NCBI RefSeq assembly: GCF_018860155.1
Contig: NZ_JAHKNI010000001.1
Location: 75,333-139,332, forward strand
From: Nocardia albiluteola
GTDB taxonomy: Bacteria > Actinomycetota > Actinomycetes > Mycobacteriales > Mycobacteriaceae
Direction of reading: 5' to 3'
DNA: 64,000 nt
A program made the translations under genes and the position numbers. Of this stretch, positions 17,436 through 26,571 are shown one piece after another. A model generated the notes under the pieces. That model was not told where the DNA came from and did no database searches. It saw nothing but the letters and a program-made list of their open reading frames with translations. Each line of letters begins with the position of its first letter. Within the stretch, counting starts at the first letter, position 1.

Positions 17436-19547
17436 TCAATGGCCGTATGACGCCACACCGATCGGGCCAACGCCCAGGCAGAGGTTCAAACCCGGTGTGG
17501 GAGAGCCGATTCGTAGCAGGGATCCGTGGCCGATGATGCGGACGTAGACCGTGTGCAGGCCCTTCCGGACGGGGGCCAGCACGGTTTCGCCGTGCTCGAG
17601 GGCGACGGTGAGGTAGCCGTCGCGGCCGGCGAGGTAGTTGAGCTGGGCGGTCCAGGCGTTGTCGATCATCGGGCCGTCGAGGGGGATCGGAACCGGCTGG
17701 GCGGTGGCGATGCGATAGCCGCAGCCGGGGGCCGGTCCGGGCGGGATGCCCCGGTTCCACCAGACCGCGGCGTCGACGATCCGGCCGTCGTCGGCGATCA
17801 TCCGCAGGTGCGGGGTGGCATGGGCGAACATTGTCGCGGGGGCGAGGGGCGAGAGCGCCACGCTGATCCGGTTCAGCGGATATGTCAATGGGTTCAGTAC
17901 ATCCCAGGGCAACTCCTGCTCGAGCAGGGGCGCGCCCCCGGCTGCGAGCGCGGATTTCACGTTGGTCAGATAGGTCCTGGTCGGGCTGGCCGACCAGGAG
18001 CGGCCGTAGGTCCAGGTGGACCACAGGCTGCTCACCATGAAGGCAACCGCCAGCGCACCGACGACCGCGGGGCGTAGTGCCCGTGGCCCGGGACGCCGCG
18101 GCCGCGCCCGCAGCAGCAGCGCTCCGGCGATGGTCAGCGGCACGGTGAGATCCGCGAGATACCGCAGGGATTGCGACAGCTCGGCGGTCGTATTCGGCCC
18201 GCCGCGGATCAGCGCGATGGGCAGCTGCGCCGCCACGACGTACGCCACCACCGCCAGCAAGACGGGCAGCACTCGGAGCCGGATCCGAATCGATTGCACC
18301 GCAACGAGACCCAGCACTATCCACGCCATCCCGACGGTCCATCCGGGCGGCACCGCCCACGGCGTCGACGGCATCCACCGCTCCCAGCCCCACGGCCCGC
18401 CCAGCAGCGCGGGCACGATGCCCCGCGAGATGGCGTGGTGCAGCAGCGCGCGAACGCCCGCGGGAGTGCTGCGCACCACCGAGATATGGTGCACCGCAGT
18501 GAAATAGACGGCGATCCAGCCGCCCAGCATCGCCGCGGAACCGATCCACAGTCCCGCGCCCCGCCGAATCACGACCCGGATCGCACGATCCTCGCCATCG
18601 ACATATCGAGCCAGCGCCGCCACCGCGATCGCGACGAACGGCACGATCACCGACTTCTCGAAGAACAGCAGCGCCACCAGCAGCACAAGGCAACCCGACA
18701 CCGCATACCGCCGCCGCCCGCTGCGCACCAGCAGCACCGCATCCCCGGCCACCCACGCGAGTGCGAACTGCAGCGGCAGCGCGTTCAGCGACGCGGACCA
18801 CCACGCGAAGGCGGGCAACGTCAGCGGGCAGAACAGATAGAAGACCAAGGGCAACAGGATCACCCAGCGGGTCCGACCCCCGAGCGCCGCCCAGCGTTCC
18901 CGCCGGGATCGCGAACTCGCCTTGCCGTCCTCGGCGCGACGGCCCGCAACGACCCCCACGGCGTCGTGGTCATGCCGGACACCGAGGGGGGCGGGCTCGA
19001 CGATCGGAATCACCGCGGAAGTCCCACCCACGCAGGATGATTGCCGATCAGCGGCGGACCGGCGGACCTCAGCATCTCCGGCCGAGTCGGGCGCTGTCGA
19101 GTACACCGCGGTGCGCGATCCATATCCGGGCGCCCCCAGCACGACCAATACCCGCAGCACCGCGACCGAGGCGCCGAGCTGCAGCACCAGCATCGAGATC
19201 ACCGGCCCCGCCCAGACGTACGGAGCCAGGCGGGTGATGATCCATGCGGCGGCGAAGGCGGCGGGCATGAAATGGCCGTCGTGGTTGTACAGCAGCACGT
19301 CGGTGGAGAACAGCGGATATCTGCCCGCACGACCGGCGAGAATCAGGTCGTCCCAATAGAAGTAGCCGCGCCCGGCCACCCAGCCGCGGACCACCAGCTG
19401 CACCACGATCAGCGCGAAAGCCACGACCAGCGGATTCGCATAGCGACGCAGCGCACCGCGCGACGTGACCGGACCGGACGACGGCTCCGGCGGTGCGGCC
19501 AACGCGTAATGCATGGCACCCGACCCTACGGCCTCGGGCGCGGTCAT
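17436..19547 (-). CDS. Large polytopic membrane protein, GT-C-like
   Basis: About 700 residues with some ten hydrophobic segments spread over residues 35-520, an early acidic motif YFYWDDLI after the first transmembrane helix, and a C-terminal soluble domain of about 170 residues. The first-loop Asp-Asp and overall layout resemble lipid-linked glycosyltransferases of the GT-C fold or their mycobacterial relatives, but no family-defining motif was found. A charged linker (residues about 175-230) splits the membrane part. Start: the frame opens at 19616, but the first 23 residues come from DNA similar to the 3' end of the neighbouring Rid gene, so the ATG at 19547 or 19514 is more likely. Confidence 0.7.
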   Translation of the reverse strand: MTAPEAVGSGAMHYALAAPPEPSSGPVTSRGALRRYANPLVVAFALIVVQLVVRGWVAGRGYFYWDDLILAGRAGRYPLFSTDVLLYNHDGHFMPAAFAAAWIITRLAPYVWAGPVISMLVLQLGASVAVLRVLVVLGAPGYGSRTAVYSTAPDSAGDAEVRRSAADRQSSCVGGTSAVIPIVEPAPLGVRHDHDAVGVVAGRRAEDGKASSRSRRERWAALGGRTRWVILLPLVFYLFCPLTLPAFAWWSASLNALPLQFALAWVAGDAVLLVRSGRRRYAVSGCLVLLVALLFFEKSVIVPFVAIAVAALARYVDGEDRAIRVVIRRGAGLWIGSAAMLGGWIAVYFTAVHHISVVRSTPAGVRALLHHAISRGIVPALLGGPWGWERWMPSTPWAVPPGWTVGMAWIVLGLVAVQSIRIRLRVLPVLLAVVAYVVAAQLPIALIRGGPNTTAELSQSLRYLADLTVPLTIAGALLLRARPRRPGPRALRPAVVGALAVAFMVSSLWSTWTYGRSWSASPTRTYLTNVKSALAAGGAPLLEQELPWDVLNPLTYPLNRISVALSPLAPATMFAHATPHLRMIADDGRIVDAAVWWNRGIPPGPAPGCGYRIATAQPVPIPLDGPMIDNAWTAQLNYLAGRDGYLTVALEHGETVLAPVRKGLHTVYVRIIGHGSLLRIGSPTPGLNLCLGVGPIGVASYGH

Positions 19548-19632
19548 GCCGGTCCGGTCGCGGCCACTACCTGGATCGCCGGCATCCATGCCCGTTGCAC
19601 CATCGAACCCGCCCATCCACGCCGCGGAGCAG

Positions 19633-19763
19633 CGCCGGCCGGGCCGCCGCGATCACCTCGATCTCCGCCCGCCACGCCTGGCCACGAATCGGGTGACGAC
19701 GGTCAGCACCGGGCAGCACCTCGTCACGAATGCGCGCGTTGGCCTCGCGATCGACAGATCGCC
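19633..19763 (-). pseudogene. Decayed copy of the Rid gene 3' end
   Basis: This 131-bp segment aligns with 19773-19917, the 3' end of the adjacent intact Rid gene, with one gap of about 15 nt. The last 50 nt (19714-19763 versus 19868-19917) match at more than 40 positions, and CCGCCGCGATCxCCTCGATCTCC is shared with one difference. A weaker third copy begins at 19544, where 14 nt (TCATGCCGGTCCGG) are identical to 19769-19782. The arrangement suggests tandem partial duplication followed by drift, or erosion of a paralogous gene. Confidence 0.7.
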
Positions 19764-19768
19764 GAGGA

Positions 19769-20146
19769 TCATGCCGGTCCGGCCGCCGCGATCGCCTCGA
19801 TCTCCAACAGCCACGACTCGTCGTAAATGCCCGTGATGATCACCGTCAGCGCCGGGCAGTGACCGCCCAGCACCTCGTCACGAATGCGGGCATTGGCCTC
19901 GCGATCGGCCCGATCGGCAAGAAATACGGTGACCTTCACGAGGTTGCGGAGGGTCATCTCGGCTTGCGCCAGCACGTTCGCGACATTGCGCCACGCCAGC
20001 CGAGCCTGTTCCTCGAAGTCCTGCGGTACCTCGCCGTCCGGCGATTCCGGGACCTGACCGCTGATGAACAAAAGCCGATCGGCACCCGTCAGCAATGCTC
20101 CCTGACCATAGGAGTTGTACTGCGGCTCAATGCTGGTGATCTGCAC
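19769..20146 (-). CDS. Rid-family protein (RidA/YjgF-like)
   Basis: A 125-residue member of the YjgF/YER057c/UK114 superfamily, which forms trimers and in RidA hydrolyses reactive enamine/imine intermediates. Characteristic stretches are LLFISGQVPESPDGEVP, DFEEQARLAWRNVANVLAQAEMTLRNLVKVTVFLAD and ALTVIITG. The catalytic arginine of RidA expected before the final strand is not seen (the region reads YDESWLLEIEAIA), so imine deaminase activity is doubtful and a Rid subfamily without it is more likely. The GTG at 20146 is the only suitable start. Partial copies of its 3' end lie immediately downstream. Confidence 0.78.
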   Translation of the reverse strand: MQITSIEPQYNSYGQGALLTGADRLLFISGQVPESPDGEVPQDFEEQARLAWRNVANVLAQAEMTLRNLVKVTVFLADRADREANARIRDEVLGGHCPALTVIITGIYDESWLLEIEAIAAAGPA

Positions 20147-20217
20147 GGGTTCGACGATATGTCCGCATGACCGGTGGGGGTGTCGGTTTCGAGTGCGGAC
20201 GCACCCCGGCCTGTCGC

Positions 20218-21003
20218 CTAGGTGAACTCGGGGGATCGTTTGCCCAGGAAGGCGGCGATCCCCTCCTGGCCGTCCGCGTCGTCGGCGGCGGCGGAGATGA
20301 ACGCGGCCTCGCGAGCGAGCTGCTCCTCGAGGGTGTGGTCCGAGCTGACCAGCAGGAGCTTCTTGACGTTGGCGTTGGCATGGCGCGGACCGGCGGCGAA
20401 CCGGGCGGCCAGCTCGTCGGCCGCCGCGCGCAGCTCGGCGTCGGGCACGACGCGGTGCAGCAGGCCCCAGTCCAGGGCCTCGGCCGCGGTGAGGGTGCGG
20501 TTGTTGAGCATCAGCTCCTGGGTGCGGCGCAGGCCGATCAGGCGGGGCAGGTAGTAGGAGGCGCCGCCGTCGGGGCTGAGCCCGGCCCGGGTGTACGCCA
20601 TCGTGAACGAGGCCGATTCGGCGGCGAGCACCAGGTCGCCGGTCACCGCGAGACTGAAGCCCGCACCCGCGGCCGTGCCGTTCACCGCGACGATCAGTAG
20701 CGCGTCCATCCGGGCGAACGACGAGATCGCCTTGTGCAGATCGTGGGCCAGCCCCTTCACATAGGCGCCGGCACCGCCGCCCTGCGCCGCCATCGCCTTC
20801 AGATCGCCGCCCGCGGAGAAGAACCGGCCGGACCCGGTCAGCGTGACCACCTTCAGCGCCGGATCGTCGGCGCAGCGGGCGGCGACCTGCGCCAGCTCCC
20901 GTCCGAGCACGTGATCGATACCGTTGGCGGCGGCCGGCCGGTTCAGCGTGATCCGGGCGATCGCCCCACTCTGCTCGAACTCGATCGTCTGGAACTGGCT
21001 CAT
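20218..21003 (-). CDS. Enoyl-CoA hydratase/isomerase family protein
   Basis: A 261-residue crotonase-fold protein. The oxyanion-hole segments are SGRFFSAGGDLKAMA (near residue 65) and NGTAAGAGFSLAVTGDLVLA (near residue 105), and the Asp in LSPDGGASYYLPRLIG replaces the second catalytic Glu of true hydratases, a pattern seen in isomerase-type members. The ATG at 21003 has a strong GGAGGAG 6 nt upstream, which rules out the longer frame. It likely acts on an acyl-CoA in beta-oxidation or a ring/side-chain catabolic route. It is transcribed toward the Rid gene, 71 nt away, so the two may be co-transcribed. Confidence 0.87.
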   Translation of the reverse strand: MSQFQTIEFEQSGAIARITLNRPAAANGIDHVLGRELAQVAARCADDPALKVVTLTGSGRFFSAGGDLKAMAAQGGGAGAYVKGLAHDLHKAISSFARMDALLIVAVNGTAAGAGFSLAVTGDLVLAAESASFTMAYTRAGLSPDGGASYYLPRLIGLRRTQELMLNNRTLTAAEALDWGLLHRVVPDAELRAAADELAARFAAGPRHANANVKKLLLVSSDHTLEEQLAREAAFISAAADDADGQEGIAAFLGKRSPEFT

Positions 21004-21196
21004 GGACGACTCCTCCATCGTTGCGTCGGCCCACTCAGCATGACAAATGTCCGGAAGCACCCGACCTCCGCCCGGATCCTGCCGAAGTCACCCGACACGG
21101 ACGCACGGGCGCGATACCGGATGCCGTCGAATCGAGGACGGTGCTATGGGACCGATGTGACGGGCCGCCGATGTCCGGGATGGCAAGTGCCGCAAC

Positions 21197-22615
21197 CTAC
21201 TCCGGAACAAGCTCCACGCGCACCCCGAGCAGCCGAATGGGTCGATCAAGATCGAAGCGCGCCAGCACCTCCAGGGCGGTGTGCGCGATCTCGGCGACAT
21301 CGGTCGTCGGCGCGGGAAGTTTGCGCTGCTTGGTACGGGTGTAGAAGGTGCTGGTGCGCACCGTGACTCCGACGCGCTGGGTGATGCGGCCGGTGGCGGC
21401 GACCTCCTCGGCGACCGCGGTCGCCAGCCGCACCACCGCGGCGTCGATATCGGCGCGTTCGGTGAGATCCTTCGGGAATGTCTCGGATTTGCTGTGGCCC
21501 ACTGGAATTCGTGGCTCGGTGACCACCTCGGTATCCCCCATGCCGTGCCCGAGGACCCACAGATACGGCCCGGTGTTGGGACCGAACTCCGCGGCCAGCA
21601 GCGCGCGGTCGGCCGCGGCGAGCTCGGCGATCGTCGTGATCCCCAGGGCCTCCATGCGTTTCGCGATGCGGGCGCCGACACCCCATAGCGCACTCGTCGG
21701 GCGATGCGCCATGAGTTCGGTCCAGTTGGCGGCGGTGAGCCGGAAGATGCCGGTCCCGGTCGCACCATCGGCACCGACTGACTCCGGCGTCCCAGCGTCC
21801 GGATGCCGGGCGCGATCCCGGGTGCCCGAATCGCCGCCGCCGATCCTGCTTGCGGCAGTGCCATTCGAATCGCCGGCACCATCGGCGCCGCCGGCAACAT
21901 CCGCGCCCTCGGTGCCATCCAAGCCATCCGTGCCGTCAGTGCCATCAGCGCTATCCGTGCCGTCGGTGCCATCAGTACCGTCGGCGCTATCCGTGCCGTC
22001 GGTGCCATCCGGCCCGTCAGTGCCATCCGATCCATCCGAGCCTCCGGACGCATCCACGCCGTTCTGGGTGCCCGAGTCGTCGCTGCCGTTCGGGACGTCG
22101 GTACCGATCTTGTCGTCGATGCGGACGGGCGTATCGCCCTTGCCGACGGACTTGGCGAATCCGGTGGCGAGCTTGGCGCGAAGCTTGTTGTCCCCGATGC
22201 CCACCGCGCAGGTGAGATCCAATCCGGTGATGGCGCTTCGGATCTCGCGCGCCAGCCGTTCCGGATCGTCGGTGTCGGCGGCGAGGAAGGCCTCGTCCCA
22301 GCCCAGCACCTCGACCCGGACCGGGAAGGTGCGCAGCAGGTCCATGACCTGCTCGGAGGCCTCCTCGTAGGTGGGGATGTCCAGCGGCAGGAACACCGCT
22401 CCGGGGCATTTGCGCGCCGCGGTGCGCAGCGGCATCCCGGCTCGCACCCCGTAGCCGCGGGCCGGATACGACGCGCAGGTGACGACCTTGCGGGGCTCGG
22501 CCGGATCACCGTGGCCGCCCACGATGATCGGGCTGCCGCGCAGCTCCGGGTGGCGGCGGTATTCGACCGCCGCCTGGAACTGATCGAGATCGACGTGAAG
22601 CAGCCACCGGGGCAC
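21197..22615 (-). CDS. dinB: DNA polymerase IV (DinB) with a low-complexity insertion
   Basis: Y-family translesion polymerase, 472 residues. The palm motif HVDLDQFQAAVEYRRHPELRG is at 7-27 (metal ligand Asp9), SYPARGYGVRAGMP at 49-62, the second acidic pair WDEAF at 106-110, and the helix-hairpin-helix region SALWGVGARIAKRMEALGITTIAELA at about 308-333. Between AKSVGKGD (to 161) and GIFRLTAANW (from 289), normally almost contiguous, about 127 residues are inserted, made of Asp-Gly-Thr repeats and a Ser/Gly/Asp-rich tail. The flanks stay in frame and catalytic residues are intact, so activity may be kept. GTG at 22615 with TGGAG just upstream. It is divergent from a TetR gene that shares the 75-nt promoter space. 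Confidence 0.85.
   Translation of the reverse strand: MPRWLLHVDLDQFQAAVEYRRHPELRGSPIIVGGHGDPAEPRKVVTCASYPARGYGVRAGMPLRTAARKCPGAVFLPLDIPTYEEASEQVMDLLRTFPVRVEVLGWDEAFLAADTDDPERLAREIRSAITGLDLTCAVGIGDNKLRAKLATGFAKSVGKGDTPVRIDDKIGTDVPNGSDDSGTQNGVDASGGSDGSDGTDGPDGTDGTDSADGTDGTDGTDSADGTDGTDGLDGTEGADVAGGADGAGDSNGTAASRIGGGDSGTRDRARHPDAGTPESVGADGATGTGIFRLTAANWTELMAHRPTSALWGVGARIAKRMEALGITTIAELAAADRALLAAEFGPNTGPYLWVLGHGMGDTEVVTEPRIPVGHSKSETFPKDLTERADIDAAVVRLATAVAEEVAATGRITQRVGVTVRTSTFYTRTKQRKLPAPTTDVAEIAHTALEVLARFDLDRPIRLLGVRVELVPE
21902..22042 (-). repeat. DGT/DGTDSA-coding repeats inside dinB
   Basis: About 140 nt built from degenerate 9-bp units (Asp-Gly-Thr) with interspersed Asp-Ser-Ala-Asp. They encode about 47 residues of a strongly acidic, disordered peptide. 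The forward strand reads as repeated GTGCCATC/GTGCCGTC-like blocks. Being in multiples of three, slippage would change length without breaking the frame. Confidence 0.85.
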
Positions 22616-22670
22616 GGCTCCAGTCTTACCGCAGGCCACCGACAATTCCGGCCATTGCGCCGCATCGGGC

Positions 22671-22689
22671 GACAGAACTATATTCTGTC
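22671..22689. promoter_or_regulatory. TetR-type operator (perfect inverted repeat)
   Basis: GACAGAA-CTATA-TTCTGTC is a perfect 7-bp dyad with a 5-nt spacer. It ends 1 nt before the GTG start of the TetR gene and lies 56 nt upstream of the divergent dinB start. Position and symmetry fit autorepression by the adjacent regulator. The central TATATT may double as a -10 element. Confidence 0.65.
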
Positions 22690-22690
22690 T

Positions 22691-23263
22691 GTGCAGATTC
22701 GAGATCGGTTGCTGGAGGCGGCCGAGCGGCAGTTCGGCGAGAAGGGTGCGCTCGAGACCACGCTGGCCGAGATTCGCGAGGCGGCCGGGGCGAGCGTGGG
22801 CGCGCTGTACCACCACTTCCCCGACAAGGCCGAGCTGTACCGGGAGGTCTGGGCCCATGCCCTGGCGGACTATCAGCGGCATTTCTGGGCCGCGGTCGGC
22901 GAGCGCACCGACGCCCGCTCGGGGATCGTCGCCGGGGTCACCGAACACCTGCGCTGGGTCACCCAGACACCGCATCGGGCGAGAATTCTCCTGTCCGCCC
23001 GGCCGCCCGGGGTGCGCGAGAGCGAGAGCAACCGCGAATTCCTGCGCGCCGCGCTGCGCTGGTGGCGCACGCACGCCGCCTACGGCGCGGTCCGCGACCT
23101 CGATTTCGACCTGGTCTACGCGCTGTGGCTGGGCCCGGCCCAGGAGTTTTCGCGGCTGTGGCTCGGTGGCGAAATCACTACCGCCCCACTCGATGTGGCT
23201 CCCGAACTGGCCGAGGCGGCCTGGCGGGCGTTGCGCGTTGTCCACCCCGAACCGGAGAGATGA
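22691..23263 (+). CDS. TetR-family transcriptional regulator
   Basis: A 190-residue TetR regulator. The N-terminal helix-turn-helix reads LLEAAERQFGEKGALETTLAEIREAAGASVGALYHHFPDKAELY (residues about 6-49). The C-terminal ligand domain is helical and shows no family I can name. The GTG at 22691 begins 1 nt after a perfect operator-like inverted repeat, and there is no room for a ribosome binding site outside it, so the message may be leaderless. The thioesterase gene follows after 3 nt, which makes this a two-gene operon probably autoregulated through that operator. The effector may be an acyl-CoA or aromatic thioester, by inference from the partner. Confidence 0.83.
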   Translation: MQIRDRLLEAAERQFGEKGALETTLAEIREAAGASVGALYHHFPDKAELYREVWAHALADYQRHFWAAVGERTDARSGIVAGVTEHLRWVTQTPHRARILLSARPPGVRESESNREFLRAALRWWRTHAAYGAVRDLDFDLVYALWLGPAQEFSRLWLGGEITTAPLDVAPELAEAAWRALRVVHPEPER

Positions 23264-23266
23264 CCG

Positions 23267-23707
23267 ATGACCACGACCCTCGATCTCGACACCGCCCGCA
23301 CAGTTCTTGCGGCACAACCCTTCAGCGTGCTGGTCGGCGCGGAGATCACCGCGTTCGGCGGCGGCGAGGCCACCCTGGAGATCCCGATCCGCCCCGAACT
23401 CGGTCAGCAGTTCGGGTTCGTGCACGGCGGTGTGCTGGCCTACGCGGCCGACAACGTCATCACGTATGCGGCTGGCACAGTCCTCGGCCCAAACGTGCTG
23501 ACCGGCGGTTTCACCATCACCTACCTGCGTCCCGCCAGCGGGGTCCGGCTGCGCGCACACGCCCACGTCACCGGTTCAACCCGTCGACAAGCCGTGTGCT
23601 CCTGCGAGATTCGCGCCGAACAGGAGAACGGAGAGTCGGTGTTGTGCGCGGTCGCGCAGGGCACGGCGACGTCGGTGGAACGCACACTTCCCCAGTCGGA
23701 CCGCTAG
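23267..23707 (+). CDS. PaaI-type hotdog-fold thioesterase
   Basis: A 146-residue hotdog protein expected to hydrolyse acyl- or aryl-CoA thioesters. The signature GFVHGGVLAYAADNVITYAA (residues about 51-70) contains the HGG turn and the catalytic acidic residue (Asp) on the central helix. The C-terminal strand region with TITYLRPASGVRLRAHAHV is typical. The ATG at 23267 is preceded by GGAGAG and lies 3 nt after the TetR stop codon, so the pair is translationally linked. Likely function is release of CoA from a toxic or dead-end thioester under TetR control. Confidence 0.83.
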   Translation: MTTTLDLDTARTVLAAQPFSVLVGAEITAFGGGEATLEIPIRPELGQQFGFVHGGVLAYAADNVITYAAGTVLGPNVLTGGFTITYLRPASGVRLRAHAHVTGSTRRQAVCSCEIRAEQENGESVLCAVAQGTATSVERTLPQSDR

Positions 23708-23928
23708 CCGTACCGAGCGGCCGGACCGCCGCAATCGCCTGCGCCCTGCCGGGTTTCGAGCCGGTGCACGGGTAATGACCATCACCAGGGCGGTTGCGGC
23801 GACCCGCCGGATTCACTCCTCGGCGCCAATCTGCCGGTACATCTCCGCAGTGCGGGTGTGCATGCTGCGACCTGGTATACGGACCGCAACGACTGATCTC
23901 GTTTGCACATGGGTAATTCACCGGGCGA

Positions 23929-23959
23929 GCCGTGCGCCTCCCGAAGGAGTGCGCACGGC
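23929..23959. terminator. Hairpin terminator downstream of lon
   Basis: GCCGTGCGC (23929-23937) pairs with GCGCACGGC (23951-23959), and inside the loop CTCC/GGAG pair around CGAA. The stem begins 14 nt beyond the lon stop codon on the minus strand. Confidence 0.7.
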
Positions 23960-23973
23960 CCCTGACGTACCGA

Positions 23974-26469
23974 TCAGGCCGAGGCCGCGAGGGCCCCGTA
24001 CGCCGGCTCGGCGACCGGCTCGATGGCGTAGCCCAGGATCTCGGCCACGTCGGCGACGGGGCGGACATCCAGTGCGGCAAGCACTTCCGCGGGGACGTCG
24101 TCCAGGTCCGGCTCGTTGCGGGCCGGGATGAACACCGTCTTCAGTCCCGCGCGCTGGGCGGCGAGCAGCTTCTGCTTCACCCCGCCGATCGGCAGCACCC
24201 GACCGTTCAGCGTGACCTCACCGGTCATGCCGACATCCGAGCGGACCTGCCGCCCGAGCGCCAGCGACACCAGGGCGGTGACCATGGTGACGCCCGCGGA
24301 CGGACCGTCCTTGGGCACCGCGCCCGCCGGGAAGTGGATGTGGATATTGCGATCCAGCACCGAGGGCTCGATCCCGATCTCCTCGAGGTGCGAGCGGACG
24401 TAGGTCAGCGCGATCTGCGCGGACTCCTTCATCACATCGCCCAGCTGCCCGGTCAGGGTCAGCGAGCGCTCGCCCTCGGCGGCGTTGGCCTCGATGTAGA
24501 GGACGTCGCCGCCCGCACCGGTGACCGCCAGGCCCGTCGCCACGCCGGGAACCGCGGTGCGCTCCACCGAATCCGGGGTGAAGCGGGGGCGGCCCAGGTA
24601 GTCCTTCAGGTCGGCCAGTCCGATCACCAGCTGATCGGAAACCACCGGTACCGTGCCGGATTCGGAATTCAGCAGGGCTTCGTAACCCAGCTCCGGGTCG
24701 TAGCCCAGTGCCTGCCCGTCGATCCCGATCTCACCCTCGGGCGAGACACCGGAATCGACAACTCCGGCACCGGCATTCGCAGCGGTCCGAGTCCCCGGGT
24801 CCTGCTCGGACAGCTTGGTCGCCGCCTTGCGCAGCGCCTTGGCGATCAGGCGCTCCATCTGCCGCACGCCCGCCTCGCGGGTGTAGTTCGCGGCGATCTC
24901 GCGCAGCGCCTCCTCGGTGATCGAGACCTCCTGTGCGGTCAGCGCATTGCGCTCGAGCTGGCGCGGCACCAGGAAGTCGCGGGCGATGGCCACCTTGTCG
25001 TCCTCGGTGTAGCCGTCGACCGTGATCAGCTCCATGCGGTCCAGCAGCGGGCCGGGGATGGTGTCCATGACGTTCGCGGTCGCGATGAACAGCGTGTCGG
25101 ACAGGTCCAGATCCAGATCCAGGTAGTGGTCGCGGAACGTGTGGTTCTGCGCCGGATCCAGCACCTCGAGCAGCGCGGCGGCCGGATCGCCCCGGAAGTC
25201 CGAGCCGACCTTGTCGATCTCGTCCAGCAGCACAACGGGATTCATCGATCCCGCCTCCTTGATCGCGCGCACGATGCGCCCGGGCAGCGCGCCGACATAG
25301 GTGCGCCGGTGCCCGCGGATCTCCGCCTCGTCCCGCACGCCGCCCAGGGCGACGCGCACGAACTTGCGACCCAGCGCCCGGGCCACGCTCTCACCGAGCG
25401 AGGTCTTGCCGACACCGGGCGGACCAACCAGCACCAGCACCGCGCCGGAGCCGCGGCCGCCGACGACCTCGAGGCCGCGCGCGGCCCGCCGCGAGCGCAC
25501 CGCCAGGTACTCGACCATGCGGTCCTTGACCTCGTCCAGGCCGTGGTGATCGGCGTCCAGCACCGCCCGCGCGGCCGAGACATCGGTCGAATCGGTGGTC
25601 TTCACCGTCCAGGGCAGTTCCAGCACGGTGTCGAGCCAGGTGCGGATCCAGCCCGCCTCGGGGCTCTGATCGCTACCGCGCTCGAGCCGATCGACCTCGC
25701 GCAGCGCGGCCTCACGGACCGACTCGGGCAGGTCCGCGTTCTCCACGCGGGTGCGGTAGTCGTCGGCGCCGTCGGGCTCGCCCTCGCCGAGCTCCTTGCG
25801 AATCGCGTTGAGCTGCTGGCGGAGCAGGAATTCGCGCTGGGACTTCTCCATCCCCTCGCGCACGTCCTCGCTGATCTTCTCGGCGACCTCGGCCTCGGCG
25901 ATGTGATCCTTCGTCCAGCCGATCAGCGCGGTCAGGCGCGCCGTCACGTCGGGGGTTTCGAGGATTTCGCGCTTCTGCTCGTCGGTCAGGTACGGCGCGT
26001 AACCGGCGGTGTCGGCCAGGGCCGAGGGGTCGGTCAGCTTGTTGACCGCGTCGATGACCTGCCAGGCCTCGCGGCGCTGCAGGACGGAGACGACCAGCTT
26101 CTTGTATTCGGCCGCGAGCTCCTTGGTGCGGCCGTCGGTCGCGGGGGTCTCGACCGGCTCGGCCTCGACCCACAGGGCCGCGCCCGGCCCGGTCACGCCG
26201 TGGCCGATCTTGGCCCGGTGCTCGGCCTTCAGGACCGCGGCGGGCGCCCCGCCGCGCATCCGGCCGACCTGTTCGATGGTGGCGACCACGCCGAAGGCGG
26301 CGTAACCCTCGGCCAGACGGGGGGCGAGCAGCACGGCGTCCAGCCCCGCGGCCCGCGCGGCGTCGATGGCGGCCTGCGCCGACTCGTCGAGCTCGATGGG
26401 CACAACCATGCCCGGCAGCACGATCGGATCGGTGAGGAACAGCACCGGCAGGTTCTGTGGTGTAGTCAC
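23974..26469 (-). CDS. lon: ATP-dependent protease Lon
   Basis: Complete 831-residue LonA-type protease. The N-terminal substrate-binding domain begins [21 protein letters not shown], the AAA+ module has Walker [10 protein letters not shown] (about residue 349) and an Asp-Glu Walker B (VVLLDEIDK), and the serine-lysine protease domain has the catalytic Ser of [10 protein letters not shown] (about residue 724). A Ser/Gly-rich insert (about residues 550-585) lies between the AAA+ and protease parts. It degrades misfolded and regulatory proteins in the cytoplasm. GTG at 26469 with GGAAAGGG upstream. The promoter region carries two HAIR boxes and a ClgR-like box, so control by HspR and ClgR is expected. 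A hairpin terminator follows the stop. Confidence 0.95.
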   Translation of the reverse strand: MTTPQNLPVLFLTDPIVLPGMVVPIELDESAQAAIDAARAAGLDAVLLAPRLAEGYAAFGVVATIEQVGRMRGGAPAAVLKAEHRAKIGHGVTGPGAALWVEAEPVETPATDGRTKELAAEYKKLVVSVLQRREAWQVIDAVNKLTDPSALADTAGYAPYLTDEQKREILETPDVTARLTALIGWTKDHIAEAEVAEKISEDVREGMEKSQREFLLRQQLNAIRKELGEGEPDGADDYRTRVENADLPESVREAALREVDRLERGSDQSPEAGWIRTWLDTVLELPWTVKTTDSTDVSAARAVLDADHHGLDEVKDRMVEYLAVRSRRAARGLEVVGGRGSGAVLVLVGPPGVGKTSLGESVARALGRKFVRVALGGVRDEAEIRGHRRTYVGALPGRIVRAIKEAGSMNPVVLLDEIDKVGSDFRGDPAAALLEVLDPAQNHTFRDHYLDLDLDLSDTLFIATANVMDTIPGPLLDRMELITVDGYTEDDKVAIARDFLVPRQLERNALTAQEVSITEEALREIAANYTREAGVRQMERLIAKALRKAATKLSEQDPGTRTAANAGAGVVDSGVSPEGEIGIDGQALGYDPELGYEALLNSESGTVPVVSDQLVIGLADLKDYLGRPRFTPDSVERTAVPGVATGLAVTGAGGDVLYIEANAAEGERSLTLTGQLGDVMKESAQIALTYVRSHLEEIGIEPSVLDRNIHIHFPAGAVPKDGPSAGVTMVTALVSLALGRQVRSDVGMTGEVTLNGRVLPIGGVKQKLLAAQRAGLKTVFIPARNEPDLDDVPAEVLAALDVRPVADVAEILGYAIEPVAEPAYGALAASA

Positions 26470-26486
26470 GTTCGACCCTTTCCAAA

Positions 26487-26507
26487 GTTGAGCGATACCT
26501 GCTCAAC
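26487..26507. promoter_or_regulatory. HAIR box 1 (HspR-type operator) upstream of lon
   Basis: GTTGAGC-N7-GCTCAAC, 18 nt upstream of the lon start. It matches the HspR-associated inverted repeat CTTGAGT-N7-ACTCAAG in architecture and core (TTGAG-N9-CTCAA). In Streptomyces lon belongs to the HspR regulon. Confidence 0.75.
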
Positions 26508-26538
26508 CCCGGACCCTTCGGTTCTGTTCCGAACCCGT

Positions 26539-26555
26539 GTTCACCGACCGCGAAC
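26539..26555. promoter_or_regulatory. ClgR-like box upstream of lon
   Basis: GTTCAC-N5-GCGAAC matches the actinobacterial ClgR motif (GTTCGC-N5-GCG) with one difference and is nearly symmetric. It lies between the two HAIR boxes. ClgR activates clp and lon genes in Streptomyces. A related dyad, GGTTC-N6-GAACC, sits just beside it at 26520-26535. Confidence 0.55.
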
Positions 26556-26571
26556 AGGTCAGCGATCCAAA

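Noticed and set aside
21902..22042. CRISPR-like periodic repeat on the plus strand in the dinB region
   Set aside because: Units are 9-18 bp, degenerate and in frame with dinB, with no unique spacers; it is a coding microsatellite-like tract.
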